Positions 35,727 through 43,427 of a DNA stretch of 64,000 nucleotides are shown here, in pieces. The stretch is taken from the NCBI RefSeq assembly GCF_014212315.1, contig NZ_JACKXE010000001.1:2666001-2730000 (forward strand), read 5' to 3'. The translations under genes and the position numbers were made by a program. The first letter of the stretch is position 1; every line of letters begins with the position of its first letter. Below the pieces are notes generated by a model that saw only the letters and a program-made list of their open reading frames with translations, was not told where the DNA came from and did no database searches. The DNA comes from Nocardioides luti. GTDB lineage: Bacteria > Actinomycetota > Actinomycetes > Propionibacteriales > Nocardioidaceae.

Positions 35727-36727
35727 CCGGCTCGACGGGCTCGACCGGCTCTGGTTGGCAGGTCGACGACCTCGACCTGGCCTCGGCCCGCGCGCTCGTA
35801 CGACGTGCCGTCGACAAGGCCGAGCAGCTCGGCCTGTCCGGCGGGATCGTCGTGGTCGGCGCGAGCGGTGCGCTGCTCACCGGCTCGCGGATGGACGACG
35901 GCGGCGCCGGCGGCATGGGCCGCGCGCGCTCCAAGGCGTGGATCGCCGCGACCCAGCGGATCCCGAGCACGGCCCACCTGCACCGGCTCGGCGTGATCGC
36001 GCCGGCCGTCGCCGAGGGCTTCTCGCGGATCTCCCCGGAGGCCGACTTCCCCGGCGCGGGCGGCATGCCGATCCGCGTCGACGGCCGCGTCGTCGCGGGG
36101 ATCGCGGCGTCCGGCTCGACGGTCAGCCCGTTCTTCCCGCCCGGCATCGACCGCGAGCTGATGATCGCCGACGGGCAGCCGGCGAACCCCGAGGACCTGC
36201 TGATCGCCTACGCGCTCGAGCAGGAGTACGCCGGCCAGCACGGCGACGACCTGGCGCGCTGGCACGCGACCTTCGGCGAGTGGCCGGCCGAGCCGCCGCG
36301 CGGGGTGGGCATGGCGACCGCTCCTGCAGCGTCCCGGCAGAGCGACCTGGACTGGTGCATCGCCCTGGCGGACGCCGTGATCGCGGCGGCCGAGGCCGCC
36401 GGGCTGCCGGTCGCCGTCAGCGTGGTCGACCGTCGCGGCGAGCCGATCCAGCACGACCAGATGGACGGCGCCCCGACCGGTGGGGCGTACGTCGCGGAGG
36501 CGGTCGCCGCCGCCTCCGCCCTCTTCCACGCGCCCAGCGGCGACCTCGCCGAGCGGGTCGAGGGTGCCGGGCACCTGCTCCCGGTGGCCGTCTCCGCGCT
36601 GTCGGGCGGGCTCCCCGTCCGTCGCGACGGAGTCGTCGTCGCCGGTCTCGGCGTCGGCGGGCCGGCGCCGTTCCGCTGCCACGACCTCGCGGTCGCGGCC
36701 CTGGCCGCCTTCACGGAGCGCGGATGA
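35723..36727 (+). CDS. Tandem HbpS/GlcG-like two-domain protein
   Basis: The 334-residue protein contains two related domains of about 150 residues. The first runs from LASARALVRRAVDKAEQLG to SGSTVSPFFPPGIDREL. The second runs from LDWCIALADAVIAAAEAAG to VAGLGVGG. Each has the HbpS/GlcG layout, including a 'VVDRRGEPI' or 'VVGASGALLTG' strand and a final GV.G.G turn. Single-domain members bind heme or act with glycolate and diol metabolism. The fused pair in a catabolic operon suggests an internal pseudo-dimer; its function is unknown. ATGA overlaps join it to both neighbours. Confidence 0.78.
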   Translation: MTGSTGSTGSGWQVDDLDLASARALVRRAVDKAEQLGLSGGIVVVGASGALLTGSRMDDGGAGGMGRARSKAWIAATQRIPSTAHLHRLGVIAPAVAEGFSRISPEADFPGAGGMPIRVDGRVVAGIAASGSTVSPFFPPGIDRELMIADGQPANPEDLLIAYALEQEYAGQHGDDLARWHATFGEWPAEPPRGVGMATAPAASRQSDLDWCIALADAVIAAAEAAGLPVAVSVVDRRGEPIQHDQMDGAPTGGAYVAEAVAAASALFHAPSGDLAERVEGAGHLLPVAVSALSGGLPVRRDGVVVAGLGVGGPAPFRCHDLAVAALAAFTERG

Positions 36728-37656
36728 CGGTCCGCGTCTGCGTGGTCGGGTGCGGCGCGATCGGCAGCCTGTACGCCGCCCACCTGGCCACCCTCGACGA
36801 CGTCGAGGTCTGGGCGGTCGACGTGTCGGCCCCGCACGTCGCGGCGATCGAGGCCCACGGGTTGCGGGTGACCGGCCGGGCCGACTTCACGGCGCCGGTG
36901 CACGCCCGGACCGATGCGGCCGACGTGCCGCCGTGCGACCTCGGCATCGTCGCGACCAAGGCCGCGCACACCCGCGACGCCGTGGCCGCCTGTGCCACGG
37001 TCTTCGCCGACGCGGCGGTCGCCAGCGTCCAGAACGGCCTCGGCAACGAGGAGGTGCTCGCCGAGCTGGTGCCGCGGGTGATCCGCGGGACGATCCTGCC
37101 GGCGGGCGCCGTCACCGAGCCGGGCGTGGTCCGCTTCGACGCGCAGGGCGACACCTGGCTGGGGCCCTTCGAGCCCGCGCCGGCCGCGACCGAGGAGGTG
37201 GCACTGCTCGCCTCGCTGCTGACCCGGGCCGGGTTGCGCACCCACGCGCTCGCGGACGCCCGCGGCCCGCAGTGGGACAAGGTCGTCTTCAACTCCGCGA
37301 CCAGCCCGCTGGCCGCGCTGACCGGCCTCCCCGTCGGTCCGGTCTGCGAGGACCCGGCCCTGCGGGCCCAGGTGGACGCCCTGGTCGCCGAGGCGCTGCA
37401 GGTCTGCGCGGCGCTCGGGATCGCGACGTCGGCCGACCCCGCGGCCCTGGTCGCCGAGGCGATCGAGGTCGCCCACGACCACCGGCCGAGCATGCTGCAG
37501 GACGTGCTCGCCCGCCGGCCCACCGAGATCGACTGGCTGAACGGCGGCATCGCCGCTCAGGGCCGGCTCGCCGGCGTACCCACCCCGCGCCACGACGCGA
37601 TGGTCGCCCTCGTCCGCGGCCTCGAGCGCTCGTGGTCGCTTCCTCAGGAGCACTGA
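36724..37656 (+). CDS. 2-Dehydropantoate 2-reductase-like (KPR/PanE family) protein
   Basis: The 310-residue protein has an N-terminal Rossmann motif VVGCGAIGSL, the KAAHTRDAV and QNGLGNEEVL segments of PanE, and a C-terminal helical domain with Lys in QWDKVVFNSATSPLAAL and RPTEIDWLNGGI. The fold reduces a 2-keto acid with a branched carbon by NADPH. Placement inside a catabolic operon makes a pathway keto-acid more likely than ketopantoate. Overlaps with neighbours are ATGA and one base. True pantothenate synthesis cannot be excluded without a second panE in the genome. Confidence 0.88.
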   Translation: MTVRVCVVGCGAIGSLYAAHLATLDDVEVWAVDVSAPHVAAIEAHGLRVTGRADFTAPVHARTDAADVPPCDLGIVATKAAHTRDAVAACATVFADAAVASVQNGLGNEEVLAELVPRVIRGTILPAGAVTEPGVVRFDAQGDTWLGPFEPAPAATEEVALLASLLTRAGLRTHALADARGPQWDKVVFNSATSPLAALTGLPVGPVCEDPALRAQVDALVAEALQVCAALGIATSADPAALVAEAIEVAHDHRPSMLQDVLARRPTEIDWLNGGIAAQGRLAGVPTPRHDAMVALVRGLERSWSLPQEH

Positions 37657-38300
37657 TGGACCTGACGCACTTCGGCCACGCCTGCCTGCTGGTCGCCACC
37701 GACCGCGCCCGGCTGCTGATCGACCCCGGCACGCTCTCGTCCGGCTTCGACGAGCTGTCCGACCTGGACGCCGTCCTGGTCACGCACGAGCACGCCGACC
37801 ACGTCGACGTCGCCGCCGTACGCCGCCTGCTGACCCGCCACCCCGCGGCGCGTCTCGTCGTCGACTCCTCGACGGCGGTGCAGCTCGCCGGTGAGGACGA
37901 GTTCGCCGACGTGCTCGCCGACCGGGTCGAGGTCGCTCAGCCCGGGGACACCCTCACGATCGCGGGGGAGCGGGTCGACGTCCTCGGCGGCACCCACGCC
38001 CCGGTCTGGGGTGACGTCCCCGGCTGCCCGAACCTGGCCTACCTCGTCGGCGACGGTGCCTTCCTGCACCCCGGCGACTCCCTCCTCGCCCCGCCCGGCG
38101 ACGTCGACGTCCTCGCCGTCCCCATCGACGGCCCGTGGCTCAAGCTCGCCGAGGCGGTCGACTGGGTGCGCGCCGTCGGCCCCCGGGTCGCGGTCCCGAT
38201 CCACGAGGGCGAGCTCACCGACCCGGCGAAGTACGCCGGCATGCTGAGCGCCTTCGTCGGCGAGCGCACCACGGTCCGCCGCCTGCCCCTAGGTGGTTGA
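37656..38300 (+). CDS. MBL-fold metal-dependent hydrolase, UlaG-like
   Basis: The 214-residue protein has the MBL zinc motif H44-E-H46-A-D48-H49 in VTHEHADH, preceded by DPGTL. It resembles the short UlaG/YfiL-type hydrolases that act on lactones or phosphodiester-like substrates. Its last codons, ending LPLGG, and its stop TGA lie inside the palindromic repeat at 38292-38332, so the original C-terminus may be lost. It is the last gene of the rightward operon. A lactonase step would suit such a pathway, but this is inference. Confidence 0.85.
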   Translation: MDLTHFGHACLLVATDRARLLIDPGTLSSGFDELSDLDAVLVTHEHADHVDVAAVRRLLTRHPAARLVVDSSTAVQLAGEDEFADVLADRVEVAQPGDTLTIAGERVDVLGGTHAPVWGDVPGCPNLAYLVGDGAFLHPGDSLLAPPGDVDVLAVPIDGPWLKLAEAVDWVRAVGPRVAVPIHEGELTDPAKYAGMLSAFVGERTTVRRLPLGG

Positions 38301-38401
38301 GGAGGTCGCGCAGCGACCGTCTCGAAACCACCCTTCGTCGGTCGAGCAGGGCGCGGCCCTCTTCGTTGGTCGAGTAGGGCGCGCAGCGCCCGTATCGAGA
38401 C
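38292..38401. repeat. Palindromic repeats at the end of the catabolic operon
   Basis: A full copy at 38292-38332 has inner stem GGTCGC/GCGACC and carries the stop codon of the MBL gene. A partial copy follows at 38335-38360 and a full one at 38363-38401 (inner stem GGGCGC/GCGCCC). No T tract is visible, but the hairpins may end the transcript. Confidence 0.92.
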
Positions 38402-38414
38402 GCCGCCCGATCCC

Positions 38415-38460
38415 TCGAGCAAAGTCATGTAGGTTCATACAACTACATGAGTCTGCTCGA
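38415..38460. promoter_or_regulatory. 46-bp operator-like dyad before the haloperoxidase gene
   Basis: CATGTAG at 38426-38432 and CTACATG at 38443-38449 are inverted repeats around one centre. TCGAGC at 38415-38420 and GCTCGA at 38455-38460 share exactly that centre. The element ends nine bases before the ATG and is much richer in A/T than its surroundings. It looks like a regulator-binding site over the promoter. Confidence 0.55.
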
Positions 38461-38469
38461 GGAGATCCG

Positions 38470-39750
38470 ATGTCCCAGCGCCCCACCCCGTCCCGCCGGT
38501 CCCTCCTGCTCGGCGCCACGCTCGGCCTGCCGGCCACGGCGGTCGTCGCCGGCACCGCAGCCCCGGCCAGCGCCCGCGGTCGCCACGGGCACGGCGGCCA
38601 CCCCGCCGACCCCGGCGCGGCGGCCGGGCTGGCCCACGGCTGGCACGTCCTGACGGAGGGTGCGCTGGCGGCGGCGGCCTTCCCGGAGCCGATCACGCAG
38701 TCCCGCACCTGGGCGGTCAGCTGGCTGGCCGCGGCGCGCGCCACGAAGGGCCAGCGGGGCACCCTCGCCTCGGCGGCGTTCGTCCAGGCGCTCCACGACA
38801 CGCTCGTCTCCCTCGTGCCGGCCCAGCAGTCCGCCCTCGACGCCGCGCTGGCCAGCTCGCTGGCGACCCTCCCGGCCGGCTCCGCCAAGACGCAGGGTGT
38901 CCAGGCGGGCGCGGCAGCCGCCTCGGCCGTGCTGGCCGAGCGCGCGGGCGACGGCACCGACACCCAGTCGGTCAACACGCCGTTCACGCCGGGCCCCGCG
39001 GCGCCGGGCGTGTGGCAGCTGACGCCGCCGACCTCCCGCCCGGCCGTCCGGGCCGGCCAGAAGAACGCCAAGCCGTTCTTCCTCACCAGCAGCAACCAGT
39101 TCGACCCAGGCCCGCCGCCGGCGCTCGACTCCGCGACGTACCTCCGCGACCTCGCCGAGACCCGCACCCTCGGCCGCGCCGACTCGACCGCGCGGACGCC
39201 GGAGCAGTACGCGATCGCCAAGTTCTGGTACCCCGGCATCGCCGGGTTCTCCGCCCAGATCACCCGCCAGCTGATCGCCGCGCAGCCGAAGGCCTCGCTC
39301 GCGGAGCTGTCCGAGGTCGTCGCGGTTCTGCACACGACGAGCGTCGACGCGCAGATCGCGCTGGCCCGGACGAAGTACGACTACCTCTTCTGGCGCCCGT
39401 TCACCGCGATCACCACCGGCGACGTCGAGCAGGACCCGAGCTGGACGTCCCTCGAGGTCGCGCCGCAGCACCCGGAGTACCCCTCCGGCCACACCCTGCA
39501 GGGCGGCGCCCAGCAGACCGTGCTCGAGGCCCTCGTCGGCCGCCGCGCACCCAGCCCCGTCGCCCTCACCAGCTCCAACCTCACCGGCGCCTCGCGTCTC
39601 TCCTCCGACTGGGCGACGATCGACCGGGAGATCATCGACGCCCGCGTGTGGGAGGGCGTGCACTTCCGCAACTCCGACCGGGTCGGCTCCGCGCTGGGCA
39701 AGAAGGTGGCGGCGTACGGCCTCAAGCACCTGGACCGGATCGGCCTCTGA
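38470..39750 (+). CDS. Tat-exported vanadium-dependent haloperoxidase (PAP2 superfamily)
   Basis: The 426-residue precursor has a twin-arginine signal (SRRSLLLGATLG) ending at APASA. The catalytic half has all vanadate-binding motifs: Lys302-x6-Arg309-Pro, PSGH with His341, and Arg392 with His398 in ARVWEGVHFRNSD. Such enzymes oxidise halides with H2O2 and halogenate organic compounds or signals outside the cell; some relatives are acid phosphatases. GAGGAG precedes the ATG, which is chosen because upstream frames translate repeats. It lies immediately after the catabolic operon but behind its own putative operator. Halide specificity is unknown. Confidence 0.9.
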   Translation: MSQRPTPSRRSLLLGATLGLPATAVVAGTAAPASARGRHGHGGHPADPGAAAGLAHGWHVLTEGALAAAAFPEPITQSRTWAVSWLAAARATKGQRGTLASAAFVQALHDTLVSLVPAQQSALDAALASSLATLPAGSAKTQGVQAGAAAASAVLAERAGDGTDTQSVNTPFTPGPAAPGVWQLTPPTSRPAVRAGQKNAKPFFLTSSNQFDPGPPPALDSATYLRDLAETRTLGRADSTARTPEQYAIAKFWYPGIAGFSAQITRQLIAAQPKASLAELSEVVAVLHTTSVDAQIALARTKYDYLFWRPFTAITTGDVEQDPSWTSLEVAPQHPEYPSGHTLQGGAQQTVLEALVGRRAPSPVALTSSNLTGASRLSSDWATIDREIIDARVWEGVHFRNSDRVGSALGKKVAAYGLKHLDRIGL

Positions 39751-39790
39751 CCTGTTCGTCGGTCGAGAGGGGAGTCTCCTCTGGCGTCGG

Positions 39791-40011
39791 GGTCTCGATA
39801 CGGGCGCTGCGCGCCCTACTCGACCAACGAGGGGCGCGCTCGACCAACGAGGGGCCAGGGTCTCGATACGGGCGCTGCGCGCCCTACTCGACCAACGAGG
39901 GGCGCGCTCGACCAAAGTGGGGCCGGGGTCTCGATACGGGCGCTGCGCGCCCTACTCGACCAACGAACGGCGCGCTCGACCAACGAGGTGCGCGACCTAC
40001 TCGACCAACGA
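39791..40011. repeat. 68-bp tandem array of palindromic repeats
   Basis: Three full copies at 39791-39830, 39859-39898 and 39927-39966 recur with a 68-bp period, separated by truncated right arms (GCGCTCGACCAA). A partial copy at 39990-40011 carries the stop codon of the epimerase gene on the other strand. The gap between the haloperoxidase and the epimerase holds nothing else. Confidence 0.94.
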
Positions 40012-40890
40012 GGGCACGTCGCGCCACGAGTGCTCGGGGGAGAAGCCGAGCAGGTCGCGGGCCTTGTCGATCGCGTAGAACGTCTCGTCCGGGCCGAGCT
40101 CGCGGCGCACCTCCACGCCGTCGTAGAACCGCTCCCGGATCTCCTGCGTCGTCGCGGACACCGACATGTCGGCGTTGGCGACGTTGAAGACCTCGTAGCC
40201 GAGCCCGTCGGTCGTCAGGCAGCGCTGCACCATCTGCCCGAGGTCGCGGACGTCGATGTAGGCGAAGACGTTGCGGCGCCGCAGCGACGGGTCGTCGAGG
40301 AAGGCGGGGAACATCTCGGCGTACTCGTGCGGCTCGATGACGTTGTTGATCCGCAGCCCGTAGACGTCCGCCCCGGTGCGCGCGTGGAACGACCGCGCGG
40401 TCACCTCGCCCGCGACCTTGGACATCGCGTAGGAGTCCTCCGGGACCGTCGGGTGCTCCTCGTCGACCGGGAGGTAGAGCGGCCGCTGCTCGCCCTGGGC
40501 GAAGCAGATGCCGTACGTCGTCTCCGACGACGCGAAGACGACCTTGCGGATGCCGAGCCGGGTCGCGGCCTCGAGGACGTGGTAGGTGCTGAGGATGTTG
40601 GCGGCGTACGTCGACGCGTCGGACGTCAGCAGGATCCGCGGGACCGCGGCGAAGTGCACGACCGCGTCGTAGGACGGTTTCTCGGGCAGGTCCAGCTCGT
40701 CCATCGTCGCCAGCCCCGCGAGCGCGGAGTAGGTCTCCCCGGCGTCGGTCAGGTCGACCCGGAGGTCGTGGACGTCGGGGTGCCCGAGCGGTGCGAGGTC
40801 GGCGTTGGTGACCTGGTGCCCCTGGGAGGCGAGGAAGGGAGCCACGTGCTTGCCGGCCTTGCCGCTGCCGCCAGTGAAGAAGATGCGCAT
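39997..40890 (-). CDS. NAD-dependent epimerase/dehydratase
   Basis: The 297-residue extended SDR has TGGSGKAGKHV at the N-terminus for NAD(P), HFAAVPR, SSETTYG and the catalytic YAMSK. NVFAYIDVRDLGQMV near residue 210 is typical of UDP-sugar epimerase relatives. It would interconvert or reduce a sugar nucleotide or related aldehyde. The start MRIFFTGG is fixed by the Rossmann motif; upstream frame is low-complexity. The last codons PSLVE and the stop TAG are encoded by a palindromic repeat. It is convergent with the haloperoxidase gene and follows the ArsR gene on the same strand. Confidence 0.88.
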   Translation of the reverse strand: MRIFFTGGSGKAGKHVAPFLASQGHQVTNADLAPLGHPDVHDLRVDLTDAGETYSALAGLATMDELDLPEKPSYDAVVHFAAVPRILLTSDASTYAANILSTYHVLEAATRLGIRKVVFASSETTYGICFAQGEQRPLYLPVDEEHPTVPEDSYAMSKVAGEVTARSFHARTGADVYGLRINNVIEPHEYAEMFPAFLDDPSLRRRNVFAYIDVRDLGQMVQRCLTTDGLGYEVFNVANADMSVSATTQEIRERFYDGVEVRRELGPDETFYAIDKARDLLGFSPEHSWRDVPSLVE

Positions 40891-40942
40891 GCGGCATGCG
40901 TACCCGTCGATGCCTGAGGCATCCCGGGAAAGGCGTGTGACG

Positions 40943-41284
40943 TCAGCCCGCCCGGGAGCCGTCGCCCGCGGGCCGGGGGCCGAGCACGGAGTCGAGCAGG
41001 CCGGGGAAGACGGCGTCCAGCTCGTCGCGCCGCAGGCTGAGCAGCCGGCCGCGCCCCTTCGGCACGTTGCGCACGACGCCCGCCTCGCGCAGGACCTTGA
41101 GCTGGTGGGACTTCGTCGCCTTCGGCACCGGCCCGCCCGTGGCGCTGCAGGCGGCCATGTCCATCGGGCCGTCGACCAGCTGGCGGGCCAGGTCGAGCCG
41201 CGCCGGGTCGCTGAGCGCGAACAGCACGTCGGTGAGGGCGACGTCACTCATCTCGGGGTGCTGGAGCTCTGGCGCTGCGGGCAT
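40943..41284 (-). CDS. ArsR-family winged-helix regulator
   Basis: The 113-residue protein starts MPAAPELQ and has the ArsR winged helix: ALSDPARLDLARQLVDGPM, then KATKSHQLKVLREAGVV as the recognition helix region and RGRLLSLRRDELD as the wing. The only Cys is in MAACSATG (CNYC-type metal residues are absent), so it may sense an organic or oxidative signal. Its ATG abuts an inverted repeat GGTTC-N10-GAACC. It is divergent from an MFS pump, which suggests that it represses itself and that pump. Later in-frame ATG (MSDVAL) is an alternative start. Confidence 0.88.
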   Translation of the reverse strand: MPAAPELQHPEMSDVALTDVLFALSDPARLDLARQLVDGPMDMAACSATGGPVPKATKSHQLKVLREAGVVRNVPKGRGRLLSLRRDELDAVFPGLLDSVLGPRPAGDGSRAG

Positions 41285-41352
41285 GGTTCGACAATAGTTG
41301 AACCAACGGGAGATCTCACGTACGGTTCCCAAGGTTCGAAAAGATTCGAACC
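41285..41352. promoter_or_regulatory. Pair of GGTTCGAA-type operators between ArsR and MFS genes
   Basis: Site 1 (41285-41304) is GGTTC-N10-GAACC directly next to the ArsR start codon. Site 2 (41333-41352) is a perfect GGTTCGAA-N4-TTCGAACC, 36 bases before the MFS start. Repeated, related dyads in a divergent spacer are the usual arrangement of an ArsR operator. Confidence 0.6.
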
Positions 41353-41387
41353 ATCGCCCCGCGCACCCGGACCCCCGAGGACCCCCC

Positions 41388-42593
41388 ATGACCGTCGCCG
41401 CCGACGCCACCGCCCCGGCCGTCCGCAGCCGCACGCCCGGCTTCGTGCTGGCCCTCGGCGCCCTGCTCGCGATGATGGTGGGCGCGAGCGCGCCCTCGCC
41501 GTTCTACCCCGTCCTCGAGCGGGAGATCGGCTTCTCGCCGGCCACGCTGACCACGATCTTCGCGGTGTACGCCGTCGCGCTGCTGCTGACGCTGCTCGTC
41601 ACCGGCTCGCTCTCGGACCACCTCGGTCGCCGTCCGGTGATCTCCGCGGCGTTCGTCCTGCTGGCGCTGAGCATGCTCGTCTTCTGGCACGCCGACTCGG
41701 TCGCGCTGCTCGTCCTGGCCCGCGTCGTCCAGGGCGTCGCGAGCGGGCTGCTCCTCTCGTCGCTGACCGCGGCGGTCGTCGACCTCGAGCCCGAGGGCCG
41801 GCCCGGTCTCGCCGCGACGTTCAACAGCGTCGTCCCCCTCGCCGGCCTCGCGGTGGGCGCGCTGGTCGGTGGTGCCGTCATCGACGGGGCGGACTCGCCG
41901 ATGGCCGCGGTGTTCGGCGCGCTGACCGCGGTGTACGTCGTCTTCGCCCTCGCCCTGTGGCTGCTGCCGGAGACCTCGCCGCGCCACGACGGCCTGCTGC
42001 GCTCGCTGCGCCCCCGGGTCGGCGTACCCCCCTCGGCCCGTCCCGCCTTCGCGCGCAGCGCCCCGGCGCTCTTCGCCGGCTGGGCCACCGGTGGGCTCTA
42101 CCTCTCGCTCGGCGCCCCGATCGTCGCCCAGGAGCTCGGGGGAGCGAACCACCTCGAGCAGGGTCTCGTCGTCACCACGCTCACCGGCGTCGGTGCGCTG
42201 TCCTGCTTCCTGGCCCGCGACCGCACGTCGCGCCAGATCACGCTCTACGGCACCACGGCCCTCGCCGTCGGCACCGCCCTCACGCTGGTGGCCCTGGCGC
42301 TCGGCTCGTACTGGGGCTTCATCGCCGCCGCGATCGTGGCCGGCTCGGGCTTCGGCACGTCGTTCCTCGGCATCATGCGGTCGATCACCCCGACGGTCGC
42401 CCCCGACGAGCGCGGCGAGCTGTTCGCCTCGGTCTTCGTCGTCAGCTACCTCGCCTTCGGCATCCCGGCGGTCGTCGCCGGCGTCGTCGCGCCCCACCTG
42501 GGCCTCGCCACCACGACGTACGCCTACGGCGGGCTGGTCGTCGTCCTCTCGGGCGCCGCCGCCCTGCTGCGCAAGCTGCGCTCGACCGACTGA
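41388..42593 (+). CDS. MFS transporter under probable ArsR control
   Basis: The 401-residue protein has twelve predicted membrane spans and the MFS motif GSLSDHLGRRPVI between spans two and three. The second half begins ARSAPALFAGWATGG. It resembles the drug:H+ antiporter type of exporters. The ATG follows a weak ribosome site; an in-frame start in the leader would place residues inside the operators and is rejected. It is divergent from the ArsR gene with two shared inverted repeats, so its induction by the regulator's ligand is likely. The cargo is unknown. Confidence 0.87.
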   Translation: MTVAADATAPAVRSRTPGFVLALGALLAMMVGASAPSPFYPVLEREIGFSPATLTTIFAVYAVALLLTLLVTGSLSDHLGRRPVISAAFVLLALSMLVFWHADSVALLVLARVVQGVASGLLLSSLTAAVVDLEPEGRPGLAATFNSVVPLAGLAVGALVGGAVIDGADSPMAAVFGALTAVYVVFALALWLLPETSPRHDGLLRSLRPRVGVPPSARPAFARSAPALFAGWATGGLYLSLGAPIVAQELGGANHLEQGLVVTTLTGVGALSCFLARDRTSRQITLYGTTALAVGTALTLVALALGSYWGFIAAAIVAGSGFGTSFLGIMRSITPTVAPDERGELFASVFVVSYLAFGIPAVVAGVVAPHLGLATTTYAYGGLVVVLSGAAALLRKLRSTD

Positions 42594-42686
42594 CGCGGCC
42601 GCCGGCTGGCCGACCGGGCTAGTCGGCAGGCAGCGTCAGGTGGCCGTCGGTTCGTCCGCTGCTCCGCCGGGGCCCATGATGGCGGC

Positions 42687-43400
42687 GTGAGCAAGTTCCT
42701 GGACCACGACGCCGCCGTGCTGGTGATGGCCGACAAGCTGGCTGAGGTCAAGCCACGGCTCCGGGGATGGCTCCACGCCGGGTCGGTCCCCCTCGTGGTG
42801 GCGGCCGGGATCGTCCTGGTGACGTTGTCCCCGACCGCCGGCACCAAGGTCGGCTCGGCGGTCTTCATCGCGACCGCGCTGCTGCTCTTCGGCGTCTCGG
42901 CGACCTACCACCTCGGCACCTGGCAGCCGGCCGTCTGGGCGCTGCTGCGCCGACTCGACCACTCGAACATCTTCATCCTGATCGCCGGCACCTACACCGC
43001 CTTCGCGATGCTGCTGCTGGAGGGCAGCGCGCGTGTCTGGCTGCTCGTGGGCATCTGGGGAGGAGCCCTGCTCGGAGTCCTCTTCCGGGTCTTCTGGACG
43101 GGCGCCCCGCGGTGGTTGTACACGCCGATCTACATCGGACTCGGCTGGTTCGCCGTCTTCTTCATCCCCGACTTCGTCGACGGCGCCCACCGCATGAGCA
43201 CCCCGCTGGCGATCGCGACCCTGAGCCTGGTCGTGGCGGGCGGAGTGCTCTACACCCTCGGCGGTGCGGTGTACGGCCTCAAGAGGCCGAACCCGAGCCC
43301 CGACTGGTTCGGCTTCCACGAGGTGTTCCACGCCCTCACGGTCCTGGCCTTCATCGCGCACTACCTCGGCATCTCTCTGGCGACGTACGCCCTGCGCTGA
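42687..43400 (+). CDS. Hemolysin III/PAQR-family membrane protein
   Basis: The GTG-started 237-residue protein has seven hydrophobic spans and the conserved motifs of the PAQR/HlyIII group: SATYHLGTW, the HSNIFILIAGTYTAF span and the C-terminal HEVFHALTVLAFIAHY. The conserved Ser/His/Asp set suggests a zinc site in the membrane, as in adiponectin-receptor hydrolases. CATGAT lies six bases before the start, so the message may be leaderless. Its cellular job in bacteria is not settled. It is convergent with trmL. Confidence 0.88.
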   Translation: MSKFLDHDAAVLVMADKLAEVKPRLRGWLHAGSVPLVVAAGIVLVTLSPTAGTKVGSAVFIATALLLFGVSATYHLGTWQPAVWALLRRLDHSNIFILIAGTYTAFAMLLLEGSARVWLLVGIWGGALLGVLFRVFWTGAPRWLYTPIYIGLGWFAVFFIPDFVDGAHRMSTPLAIATLSLVVAGGVLYTLGGAVYGLKRPNPSPDWFGFHEVFHALTVLAFIAHYLGISLATYALR

Positions 43401-43427
43401 CCGCGACCCTCCGCCGGACCGTCCCTC

